Shown: in pieces, positions 8,473-16,146 of the stretch
Layout: each line of letters starts with the position of its first letter
Position numbering within the stretch: the stretch's first letter is position 1
Program-made: the position numbers and the translations under genes
The notes under the pieces: generated by a model
The model's input: only the letters and a program-made list of their open reading frames with translations
What the model was told of the DNA's origin: nothing
The model's database searches: none
From: Halovenus amylolytica
GTDB taxonomy: Archaea > Halobacteriota > Halobacteria > Halobacteriales > Haloarculaceae
NCBI GenBank assembly: GCA_004015825.1
Contig: SAYS01000008.1
Coordinates: 62,001 to 126,000 of the forward strand
Reading direction: 5' to 3'
DNA: 64,000 nucleotides

Positions 8473-9699
8473 TCAGAACTCGGTCTCACCGGTCAGGATC
8501 TCGATCTCGTAGCCTGCCGTCTCCAGCGCGTCGATCAGTTCGGTCACGTGGTCGTGGCCCCGCGTCTCCAGATCGATCTCGATCTCCGCGTCGTCCATCG
8601 AGACGTCCCGGGAGGTCCGGTCGTGCTGGATCGCGTAGATGTTGGCCTCCTGCTCCGAGATGACCGCCACGAGTGAATCCAGCGCGCCGGGTCTGTCCGG
8701 CAGTACCGTCCGAATTCGGAGATAGCGCCCAGTCTCGATCATCCCGCGCATGATCACCGTCGTCAGCGTATTCATGTCGATGTTCCCCCCGCAGAGTGTC
8801 GGGACGATGGTCTCGTCGTCCTCGTACTCGAACTCACCCGCGAGCAGTGCTGCAAGCGGGACCGCCCCGGCCCCCTCGACCAGGGTTTTCGACCGTTCGA
8901 GCAGCGTCGTCACTGCGACTGCGATATCTGCATCCGAGACGGTGACGACCTCGTCGACGCGCTCTTTGATCACCTCGAAGGTCTTCTCGCCGATGGTCCG
9001 GGTCGCGATCCCGTCTGCGATCGTATCGACGCTGTCCAGTTCGATCCGCTCACCTTTCGACAGTGAGGGGGCGACGCTCGACGCACCTTCGGCCTGGACG
9101 CCGATCACTCTCACGTCCGGGTCGAGTCCTTTGAGGGCAGTCGCGATCCCCGAGATGAGTCCGCCGCCGCCGATCGGGACGACGACTGTCTCGACGCTCG
9201 GGAGATCGTCGTAGATCTCCAGCCCGAGCGTCCCCTGGCCGGCCATAACCTCCCAGTCGTCGAACGCCTCCAGATAGTACCGCCCCTCTTCTGTTTCGAT
9301 CTCACGGGCGCGCTCGGCGGCCTCGTCGTAGTCGACGCCGTGGAGGATCACTTCGGCCCCGTAGCTGCGGGTGGCTTTGATCTTCGAGATCGGTGCGTCT
9401 TCCGGCATGACGACTTTCGAGTCGACGCCCATGCGCGTGGCTGCGAGTGCAACCCCCTGTGCGTGATTGCCGGCACTCGCCGTTACGACGCCTGCTTCGA
9501 GCGTCTCCGCTGGGAGCGTCGCGATCCGGTTGGTCGCCCCCCTGATCTTGAACGCCCCCGTTCGCTGGAGCATCTCCTGTTTGACGTGGACGTCGGCACC
9601 TGTCATCGCAGAAAAGGTATGCGAGTACACCAGCGGCGTGTGCCGCGATGTCTCCGCTACCCGGTCGCGAGCCGCTTGTACGTCGTCCAGTTCGAGCAT
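8473..9699 (-). CDS. ilvA: threonine ammonia-lyase
   Basis: Deaminates threonine to 2-oxobutanoate, the entry to isoleucine synthesis. The 408-residue protein has a fold-type II PLP domain with the Schiff-base lysine in TGAFKIRGA (K51), ASAGNHAQG, and the phosphate-binding PIGGGGLISG near residue 175. A C-terminal ACT domain (about 330-405, IRTVLPDRPGAL) is the usual allosteric module. Length matches archaeal IlvA/TdcB proteins with an ACT domain. A TATA-like AGTATATGA lies about 25-35 bp upstream on the minus strand. Confidence 0.93.
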   Translation of the reverse strand: MLELDDVQAARDRVAETSRHTPLVYSHTFSAMTGADVHVKQEMLQRTGAFKIRGATNRIATLPAETLEAGVVTASAGNHAQGVALAATRMGVDSKVVMPEDAPISKIKATRSYGAEVILHGVDYDEAAERAREIETEEGRYYLEAFDDWEVMAGQGTLGLEIYDDLPSVETVVVPIGGGGLISGIATALKGLDPDVRVIGVQAEGASSVAPSLSKGERIELDSVDTIADGIATRTIGEKTFEVIKERVDEVVTVSDADIAVAVTTLLERSKTLVEGAGAVPLAALLAGEFEYEDDETIVPTLCGGNIDMNTLTTVIMRGMIETGRYLRIRTVLPDRPGALDSLVAVISEQEANIYAIQHDRTSRDVSMDDAEIEIDLETRGHDHVTELIDALETAGYEIEILTGETEF

Positions 9700-9777
9700 G
9701 CGACAACTCTTCGGCCCGGCCGGTCATATACTGTCCGTCTCCGGTGGACGTACCGAAACCGCCGGAAGCGTGTGACT

Positions 9778-9795
9778 TTGCAGTCGCGACTGCAA
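9778..9795. promoter_or_regulatory. perfect 18-bp palindrome upstream of ilvA
   Basis: TTGCAGTCG is followed directly by its reverse complement CGACTGCAA, with no spacer. The site lies 79-96 bp upstream of the ilvA start and about 45 bp beyond its TATA-like box. Perfect contiguous palindromes of this size are typical of dimeric regulator operators. The binding protein is unknown. Confidence 0.5.
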
Positions 9796-10033
9796 GCTAT
9801 CGGTTTCGTTGGATGTACTTAAACCCACGTGTGACAGTATAAATCCCTAATCGACAGAGGAAGTCGGGATATGCCGGCCGTCTGACGGCTGACACACGCC
9901 TGTCTTCATATGTACGTTCGTCCAACAGGTATCGCCCGCGACGGTCGGGATTCGGGTCGGTGCTCGGTCTCGCGCGCGCAGGTGGCTGGCGGGTGTCGCA
10001 GGTCGTGCTATAGTTGTCGGTCTCGGGGGTCGG
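9796..10033. other. intergenic region without a recognised gene
   Basis: This stretch between the ilvA operator-like palindrome and the end of the acetyltransferase-like gene contains only short overlapping frames with no family character. A TATA-like CAGTATAAATC occurs near 9835-9845, but no convincing downstream gene follows on the plus strand. Confidence 0.4.
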
Positions 10034-10420
10034 CTACAGTTTTTCGGCGCGGTATCTGACGGTCGGTTTCCCGTCGAACCGGGGGCCACTGCCGGTTCGT
10101 TCGAACCCCATCTCGTCGGCGACCGTCTGGATCTCCGATTCCTCGCGGAGTGCGAGCAGTTCGACAGCCATCCCCTCCGTTCGGGCAAAGCGGACCGGCT
10201 CTTCGAGCAGCCGTTCGTACGCCTCTCCCTCCGCCTCGAGCTGTGTGACGTGGACGGTCTGGTCGCGGGCGTCGTAGCTGACGAACCCGACGATTTCGTC
10301 GTCCCGTTCGGCGATACGAACAGTTCTGTCGTGGACGAGGTTCCGCATGACGTCCCGCGGTGCGTCCGTCAGCGCAGCGAGCCGTCCGGCGTCGGCCTCC
10401 ACAGCGTCCCGCAGTTCCAT
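10034..10420 (-). CDS. GNAT-like acetyltransferase domain protein
   Basis: A 128-residue protein starting MELRDAVEADAGRLAAL, the usual opening of a GNAT domain. It continues with VRIAERDDEIVGFVSYD and VHVTQLEAEGEAYERLLEEP, in line with the acetyl-CoA-binding strand and helix, and ends with EMGFERTGSGPRF. Haloarchaea carry a conserved family like this whose substrate is unknown. The ATG at 10420 was chosen because the upstream extension does not resemble the domain. It is divergent from aspartate kinase. Confidence 0.75.
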   Translation of the reverse strand: MELRDAVEADAGRLAALTDAPRDVMRNLVHDRTVRIAERDDEIVGFVSYDARDQTVHVTQLEAEGEAYERLLEEPVRFARTEGMAVELLALREESEIQTVADEMGFERTGSGPRFDGKPTVRYRAEKL

Positions 10421-10603
10421 AGCCACCCGTTGGACCCGGGGCCAATTATATGTGTCTCTCTCACACGCCCGGCTCGTCCCCGGGCAGGACCGCTCGGACT
10501 GTCCTTGCTCTAACATTTCTGGGTAGTCCAGATGAAAGCAGTTATCCACAGTGGCGACAAAGGGGCGGAAAATGAGTTACCGACACACACAACAGGTGAT
10601 TGT

Positions 10604-11785
10604 ATGCGGATAGTTGCCAAGTTCGGTGGTACGAGCGTCGCGGACGGCGACCGGATCAATCGCGCGGCTGATTCGATCGCGGCAGCCGTCGAGGCTGGCC
10701 ACGAGGTCGCCGTTGTCGTCAGTGCGATGGGCGGCACCACTGACGTACTGCTCGACGAGATGAAATTCGACGCGACGGAGGCTGACCGCGCGGAGATCGT
10801 TAGCATGGGCGAGCGGACCTCCGTCAGAATGCTGAAAGGCGCGCTGGAGGCCCGCGGCATCGACGCCGAGTTCCTCGAACCGGGCCGGGACAACTGGCCG
10901 ATCATCACCGACGAGTACGGCGAGGTCGACGTGGATGTGACGCGTGCACGCGCAGAAGACTGCGCAGAATCCATGGCCAACGGTGTCGTCCCGGTCATCA
11001 CCGGCTTCCTGGCCGAGGATCACGATGGGACGATCACGACACTCGGCCGTGGTGGCAGTGACACGACTGCGGTCATGCTCGGCAACTACATGGCTGCCGA
11101 CGAGGTCGTCATCGTCACAGACGTCGAGGGCGTCATGACCGGCGACCCGAACGTCGTCGAAGGGGCCCGTAACGTCGGCGAGATCACGGTCGACGAACTC
11201 CGAAATCTCTCCTTCCGCGGTGCGGAGGTCGTCGCACCGTCTGCGCTGACATACAAGACTGGTGATCTCGAAGTCCGTGTCGTCCATCACCAGCACGGTG
11301 ATCTCCTCACCGGCGGGACGAACATCGAAGGCGAGTTCGAGAACCTGATCGATCTCCAGGAGCGCGAACTGGCCTGTATCACGGTCGCTGGTCGGTCGAT
11401 CCGAAACCAGCCCGGCGTGCTCTCCCGACTCTCGGCGACCCTGTCCGAGGCGGGGATCAACGTCGAGACCAACTCCAGCGGCCTCGATTCGATTACCTTC
11501 TACGTCGACTGTGAAGACGCGAAGGAAGCCGAGACGGTGCTCCACGAGCGAGTCGTCGAAGACGAGATTCTCTCCAGTGTCACGCTCGAAGAGGGAATCG
11601 CAGTCGTCCGGGTTGCGGGTGGTGAACTCCAGGACAAAAGCGGCGCCGTGAACAACGTGCTCGGTCCGCTCGCCGAAGAGCACATCTACATCCACGACGT
11701 GGTGACCAGCGCGACGTCGATTTCGGTGTTCGTCGACTGGGAAGAACGCGAACGTGCACTGGAGTTGCTGCGAGACGTGTTCTAG
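10604..11785 (+). CDS. lysC: aspartate kinase
   Basis: Phosphorylates aspartate, the first step towards threonine, methionine and lysine. The 393-residue protein begins MRIVAKFGGTSVADG, has the kinase motifs SMGERTSVRML, TLGRGGSDTTAV and TDVEGVMTGDP, and ends with two ACT domains (about 255-393; GRSIRNQPGVL and RVAGGELQDKSG) that normally give feedback control. The ATG at 10604 supplies the conserved N-terminus. No homoserine dehydrogenase is fused or adjacent. The neighbouring ilvA uses threonine, so the two lie in one amino-acid pathway but are transcribed apart. Confidence 0.94.
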   Translation: MRIVAKFGGTSVADGDRINRAADSIAAAVEAGHEVAVVVSAMGGTTDVLLDEMKFDATEADRAEIVSMGERTSVRMLKGALEARGIDAEFLEPGRDNWPIITDEYGEVDVDVTRARAEDCAESMANGVVPVITGFLAEDHDGTITTLGRGGSDTTAVMLGNYMAADEVVIVTDVEGVMTGDPNVVEGARNVGEITVDELRNLSFRGAEVVAPSALTYKTGDLEVRVVHHQHGDLLTGGTNIEGEFENLIDLQERELACITVAGRSIRNQPGVLSRLSATLSEAGINVETNSSGLDSITFYVDCEDAKEAETVLHERVVEDEILSSVTLEEGIAVVRVAGGELQDKSGAVNNVLGPLAEEHIYIHDVVTSATSISVFVDWEERERALELLRDVF

Positions 11786-11827
11786 GAGTCGGATTTTTCA
11801 CTTGGGATAGCGATGTTCGAGTTACAA

Positions 11828-12219
11828 ACAGCAAGAAAGCCCCGAGGCGCTGAACTTGGGGGGTTCGCTGCGCGCTTCCCTCACTCCGTTCGGTCCAGTG
11901 CTTACGTCGCCCGCCTTCGTCCAGCGCCTCGCCCCTTTCATACTGCCGGCTGTAAATTCGTAAAGATATGCGCTACCCCGGGGTGACGCAATTCTTCAGT
12001 TTCTTACAGCCGGCAGTATCAGTCCCGCCCGATGTAATTTTCCAGGCCGGGCGGGACTGAAAGGGGCCGGGCGTTCGCCGAGTGAGACGACGTAAGCACC
12101 GTCGTTCGAGAGAGCAAAGCTCTCTCGTGATCACGAAAGGCCGGCGGCCTTTCGAACGACAGCGAAGCGAGGAGCGCAGCGAGTCGCAACCGGCGAACGC
12201 CCGGGGGCTTTCTGGCTGT
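11828..12219. repeat. nested palindrome complex bounded by inverted GAAAGCCCC-type arms
   Basis: The outer arms ACAGCAAGAAAGCCCC (11828-11843) and GGGGGCTTTCTGGCTGT (12203-12219) are inverted relative to each other. Inside lie three further inverted pairs: GAGGCGCTG/CAGCGCCTC (11844-11852 and 11922-11930), a 20-bp pair split by a mobile element (11931-11940 plus 12022-12031, against 12048-12067), and a 21-bp near-perfect pair (12059-12079 and 12192-12212) that encloses smaller hairpins. No ORF fits. It fills most of the 492-bp gap between lysC and the phosphoesterase gene and could fold as a branched RNA or mark an old insertion. Confidence 0.75.
11941..12018 (-). mobile_element. MITE family 1, short copy (78 bp)
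   Basis: Perfect 15-bp terminal inverted repeats, TACTGCCGGCTGTAA and its reverse complement, bound a 78-bp element. It is flanked by TCA at 11938-11940 and 12019-12021, a 3-bp target duplication. Removing the element and one TCA restores a perfect 20-bp palindrome arm, which proves insertion into the pre-existing repeat. Reverse-complemented, it aligns along its length with the copy at 54030-54157 but lacks about 50 internal bases. No coding capacity. Confidence 0.92.
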
Positions 12220-12277
12220 CTGAATCTCTGTTCTGAGTCCCTCTATCTCTCATAATTCCAACACCCTTAACCCAAAC

Positions 12278-12937
12278 TCACCGTCCTTCTTCGAGACGCG
12301 ACGCAATCCGGCCGGGCAGCCCAGCCTCCCGAACCGCTTCCTGAACTCTCTCGATATCGTACGTGACGCGGTGTTCCTCGACAGTCATCTCGTCGAGATC
12401 CAAGGTCGCATAGGCAGCCCGCGGATCGCTATCGCGGGGCTGGCCGACACTCCCCGGGTTCATCACGATTCCCTCGTCGAAGATCTCGTTGGCCTGGACG
12501 TGGGTGTGGCCCATCACGAGGACGTCCTCCTCGTCGAGGAGTTTCGGACTGAACTCCGAGGGATAGGTGTAGCGGTCGGGGTTGTCGGGGTGGCCGTGGA
12601 CGATCTTCACGCGATCGTCACAGACCAGCCGGGAGTCGGGCAGTGCACCGAGCCAGGAGAGCTGGTCGTCGTTGAGCTGTTCGCGGGCGTGTTCGACCCC
12701 TGCGCCGGCCATACTGTTGAAGCCAAAGGAGGTACTGCCCGCGGTCGCACGGTCGTGGTTGCCCATCACCGTCGGAATCGATTCCTCGCGGACAAAGTCG
12801 ACACAGTCGGCGTGCCAGGGGTTGTAGCCGACGATATCCCCGGCGCAGATGATCCGATCGACGGCCGGCATATCCTCGATCACAGCGTCGAGTGCGACCT
12901 TGTTCCCGTGGAGATCCGAAATGACGCCGACGTTCAT
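12278..12937 (-). CDS. metallophosphoesterase (YfcE/MJ0936-like)
   Basis: A 219-residue calcineurin-fold phosphoesterase with all metal-binding motifs in order: ISDLHGN, AGDIVGYN, MGNHD, VHGHPD and MGHTHVQ, then NPGSVGQPRD. Relatives hydrolyse phosphodiesters or phosphomonoesters using two divalent metals; the physiological substrate of the archaeal forms is not established. Length is typical. It is divergent from the methyltransferase at 13040, about 100 bp away. Confidence 0.92.
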   Translation of the reverse strand: MNVGVISDLHGNKVALDAVIEDMPAVDRIICAGDIVGYNPWHADCVDFVREESIPTVMGNHDRATAGSTSFGFNSMAGAGVEHAREQLNDDQLSWLGALPDSRLVCDDRVKIVHGHPDNPDRYTYPSEFSPKLLDEEDVLVMGHTHVQANEIFDEGIVMNPGSVGQPRDSDPRAAYATLDLDEMTVEEHRVTYDIERVQEAVREAGLPGRIASRLEEGR

Positions 12938-13039
12938 ATCTGTGTCAACACACTGTACGATTATAAGGGCTGTCAGGATCAGTTCACCGACACGAAATCT
13001 ATCAAAAACAGTTTACAACTCCGCTCCGTCGCTGTCCAC

Positions 13040-13663
13040 ATGGTCGACAAGGACGCCGTCCGGAGTGGGTACGACGACCTCACGGAGATTTACGCTGGAA
13101 GCCGTGATCCCGACGCGGACGAACTGGCTATCCTCGACCGATTTCTCGACTCACTCTCCCCGTCGGCTCGCATCCTGGATGCTGGCTGTGGGCAGGGCGA
13201 GCCGATCCTCCGCACCCTCGCTACTGACAGGGCGGCCATCGGTCTGGATATCTCCCGTGGCCAGCTCCAGATGGCCCGTGAGGCAGTCCCCGGAACACCA
13301 CTCTTGCAGGGGGATATGACCCGGCTCCCCTTCGACGCCGGCACGTTCGATGCAGCTGTTTCCTTTCACTCCCTCATCCACGTTCCGCTGGCGCAACACC
13401 AGCAGGTCATCGACGAGTGTGCCCGGGTTCTCCGTCCGGGTGGGGGACTGTTGCTCACAGAAGGCACCGGAGAGTGGTGTGGGACGAATCCGGACTGGCT
13501 CGATAGCGGCGTGGAGATGCAGTGGCATATCGCCGGCCAGGAGTCGACACGCGAGCAGTTACGCGAGGCAGGCTTTCGGATCACCGACGAATCGACTGCG
13601 AAAGACGAACTGGCTGAGGAAGAATCGAGCTGGCTGTTTTTCGAGGCCGAACTGACGGAGTGA
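13040..13663 (+). CDS. class I SAM-dependent methyltransferase
   Basis: A 207-residue protein with the Rossmann methyltransferase motifs: motif I ILDAGCGQGEP (about residues 46-55), AIGLDISRGQL, GDMTRLPF, AVSFHSLIHVP and VLRPGGGLLLTEG. The open frame extends far upstream over the divergent phosphoesterase gene, but only the part from the ATG at 13040 (MVDKDAVRSGYDDL) looks like protein. The motifs resemble UbiE-type enzymes; the substrate is unknown. Confidence 0.9.
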   Translation: MVDKDAVRSGYDDLTEIYAGSRDPDADELAILDRFLDSLSPSARILDAGCGQGEPILRTLATDRAAIGLDISRGQLQMAREAVPGTPLLQGDMTRLPFDAGTFDAAVSFHSLIHVPLAQHQQVIDECARVLRPGGGLLLTEGTGEWCGTNPDWLDSGVEMQWHIAGQESTREQLREAGFRITDESTAKDELAEEESSWLFFEAELTE

Positions 13664-13744
13664 TTGGAACCTTCCAATCCTGACGACACGAAATCCTCAC
13701 CCTACTCGCTAGATTTTTTGCCCCCGCTCCGAATTGCAACGTAG

Positions 13745-15733
13745 ATGGAGCTCACGTCGATCCCCGGTGTGGGAGCGAAGACGGCCGAGGCGTTGCGGGA
13801 ACTCGACGAGCCCGAGCGGGCGCTACAGGAGGGAGATGTCGCAGCCATCGCACGGGCACCGGGGGTTAGCGACGGTCGCGCAGCCAGAATCGCCCGCGGT
13901 GCGATCCGCACCCAGCACGACGATCCCGGCGGATTCGCTGCGACCCCGAGGGCCAAGGAACTCCACCGCGAGGCACTCGCCTTGCTCAAAGACCGAACAG
14001 TCACGAAATACGCTGCCAGCCGACTGGAGACGCTGTACCCGAGCGGTGTCCAGTCCCGGATCGAGGAGGTCCAGGCGTTCGCTCGCGACGCCATCGAACA
14101 GAACCCAACTGACGCTGTTCTCGATGCACTCGCTGGGGTGGAACCGCTCGAAGCGCCGAGTGATCTCCGCGTCCGTGACCGCTGTCTCGCGACACAGGAT
14201 GCCGAAACCTACGCGAAAGCCCGCGAGGCCGTCCCCGAACTCAGCGTCGAACTTGTCGAGGATACCCGCCAGCTCTCCGAACTCGCCCGCGGCTACTCGA
14301 CGGTGATCGCACTCGACGAGGCCTTCGTCGGAACGGAACTGGAAGGCGACGTCCGTGTCGAGCCCGGCGCACTCGACGAACCCGAGTCGGTCGTTCCCGA
14401 GCGAACGCTCTCCTTTTTCGCACACAACAGGGACAGCCTGCAGGCGGCGGCTCGCGTCCACCGCGAGGCAGCGCTCGACTCGCCCTGCGATCTCGATACG
14501 CTGCAAAACGCGCTGTCGAAACTCGACACCGACGGCACGGTCACCGGCGACGAGGAACTCGACAGGCTGAACGCGGCGATCGATTCACTCGATGGCGCGA
14601 TCAGCGAGGCAGAACGGCTGGCGAACGATCACCTCCGGAACGCTATCGAGAAACGGGATGTCACGATCGAGGGGACGGATCTGCTCTCACTCGTCGAACG
14701 CGGTGCCGGTGTAGATTCTCTCCTTCAGCGCGAACTCGCCGACGAGTACAGTGCGGCCGTCGACCAGGCCCGCGAACAGCTCGTCGACGTGCTCGATCTG
14801 ACCGACAACGAATCGCTGGCGCGGCGGATCTTCGACGACGAGCCGACCTACCCGGTCGAGCACGACAAAGAGGTCCGCAATCGCTTACGCGAGGAACTCG
14901 TCGCGATGCGGGATCGTCGGGCGACCAGCAAGAAACTGGCCGTCGCCGACGAACTCGCTGGATTGCAGGCCGACTGCGAGCAACTCGTCGACCGGGCACT
15001 CGAACTCGATGTCGAACTCGCAGTCGCTCGCTTCGCCCGGGATTTCGACTGCACGATGCCGACCTTCGCCGGCGAGGGGTTCGTAATCGAAGGTGGACGA
15101 TCCCCGCTGCTGGACGTTCCATTCGAGGATGTCGAACCGATCGACTACGGCGTCGATGGTGTGACACTTCTCTCGGGAGTCAACAGCGGCGGGAAAACGT
15201 CGACGCTGGATCTCGTCGGACTCGTCGTAACACTCGCACATATGGGGCTACCAGTGCCCGCCGACGAGGCCCGAATCGAGCGCATCGAGGAACTACACTA
15301 CTACGCGAAAACCCAGGGCACGCTCGATGCGGGGGCCTTCGAATCGACGCTGCGGGAGTTCGGCAATCTCGTGACGGACGTTAGCGAGGACCGATCGGTA
15401 CTCGTTCTGGTCGACGAACTCGAAAGCATCACCGAACCGGGTGCGAGTGCGAACATCATGGCCGGGATTCTGGAAGCACTCGACGAGCGCGGCGCGACGG
15501 CGGTGTTCGTCTCCCACCTGGCTCGCGAAATAATGGATGTCGCGGAGATCGAACTCTCTGTCGACGGGATCCAGGCCGACGGCATCGAAGACGGCGAACT
15601 GCAGGTCGATCGGTCGCCAGTGAAGGGTCGACTCGCACGGTCGACACCGGAGTTGATCGTCGAGAAACTGGCCGACGACGACGAAACAGGTGACGGGGCG
15701 GCGTTTTACAGTGGCTTGCTCGAAAAGTTCTAG
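13745..15733 (+). CDS. mutS5: MutS-family ATPase (archaeal MutS5-like)
   Basis: A 662-residue protein. It opens with a helix-hairpin-helix-like segment (TSIPGVGAKTAEALRELD), has a long helical core (about 250-400), and ends with a MutS ATPase domain: Walker A SGVNSGGKTST near 476-485, VLVLVDELES near 552-560 and VSHLAREI. The mismatch-recognition domain I of MutS1 is absent, as in MutS2/MutS5 paralogues. Haloarchaea commonly encode such proteins beside true MutS/MutL; a role in recombination or repair is plausible but unproven. Its stop overlaps that of the convergent membrane protein. Confidence 0.85.
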   Translation: MELTSIPGVGAKTAEALRELDEPERALQEGDVAAIARAPGVSDGRAARIARGAIRTQHDDPGGFAATPRAKELHREALALLKDRTVTKYAASRLETLYPSGVQSRIEEVQAFARDAIEQNPTDAVLDALAGVEPLEAPSDLRVRDRCLATQDAETYAKAREAVPELSVELVEDTRQLSELARGYSTVIALDEAFVGTELEGDVRVEPGALDEPESVVPERTLSFFAHNRDSLQAAARVHREAALDSPCDLDTLQNALSKLDTDGTVTGDEELDRLNAAIDSLDGAISEAERLANDHLRNAIEKRDVTIEGTDLLSLVERGAGVDSLLQRELADEYSAAVDQAREQLVDVLDLTDNESLARRIFDDEPTYPVEHDKEVRNRLREELVAMRDRRATSKKLAVADELAGLQADCEQLVDRALELDVELAVARFARDFDCTMPTFAGEGFVIEGGRSPLLDVPFEDVEPIDYGVDGVTLLSGVNSGGKTSTLDLVGLVVTLAHMGLPVPADEARIERIEELHYYAKTQGTLDAGAFESTLREFGNLVTDVSEDRSVLVLVDELESITEPGASANIMAGILEALDERGATAVFVSHLAREIMDVAEIELSVDGIQADGIEDGELQVDRSPVKGRLARSTPELIVEKLADDDETGDGAAFYSGLLEKF

Positions 15734-15933
15734 GGCGATTTCTTGCGGTGCCAGCCTGTGTACTGCTGGAGAGAGTCGATCTGGGAGAACGCGATCCACA
15801 GGAGCACCGCGAACAGTATCACCCAGAGGATACCGTACGCCACTGTGGTGACGACGATCGTCGCCGCACACAGCGCGACAAACACAACCAACCCGATAAT
15901 CAAATCGAGCCGCCAGCGGAGTTCGTGTTCCAT
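15730..15933 (-). CDS. small two-helix membrane protein
   Basis: A 67-residue protein starting MEHELRWRLDLIIG with one long or two short hydrophobic segments (LIIGLVVFVALCAATIVV and YGILWVILFAVLLWIAF) and a basic C-terminus (YTGWHRKKSP). No family function recognised. It converges on mutS5 with overlapping stop codons. The start ATG at 15933 removes a short polar extension. Confidence 0.7.
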   Translation of the reverse strand: MEHELRWRLDLIIGLVVFVALCAATIVVTTVAYGILWVILFAVLLWIAFSQIDSLQQYTGWHRKKSP

Positions 15934-15989
15934 GAATTGAAATTCGAGTTGACACAAGAAAACGTGTGGGTAGTTGCGACTTCGTCTGA

Positions 15990-16098
15990 TAGTGATTGTT
16001 GCGAGTCTTTACGGCTCTGGCGACACAAATTCTGTGTTACACGCCGTGACACGTCGATATCCGTGACTCGGTCACGAAAATAACCGCAACAATCACTA
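15990..16098. mobile_element. MITE family 2, copy A (109 bp)
   Basis: Perfect 14-bp terminal inverted repeats (TAGTGATTGTTGCG and its reverse complement) flanked by TGA at 15987-15989 and 16099-16101. The left end continues GAGTCTTTACG and the right end has CACGAAAATAAC before the repeat, both conserved in copy B at 38520. It has no coding capacity. It lies only 48 bp upstream of the orc start codon, so it forms the upstream flank of that promoter. Confidence 0.9.
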
Positions 16099-16146
16099 TG
16101 ACGCTGCAATACTGTTAAGTGTCGCCGCAAGCTCGGTGAAAGTATA

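Noticed and set aside
12371..13039. Long plus-strand extension upstream of the methyltransferase
   Set aside because: It is antisense to the metallophosphoesterase, which has all its metal-binding motifs; the methyltransferase starts at 13040.
15934..16146. Replication origin beside orc
   Set aside because: I looked for origin-recognition-box-like repeats and a long AT-rich unwinding element. I saw only the MITE and a short promoter.
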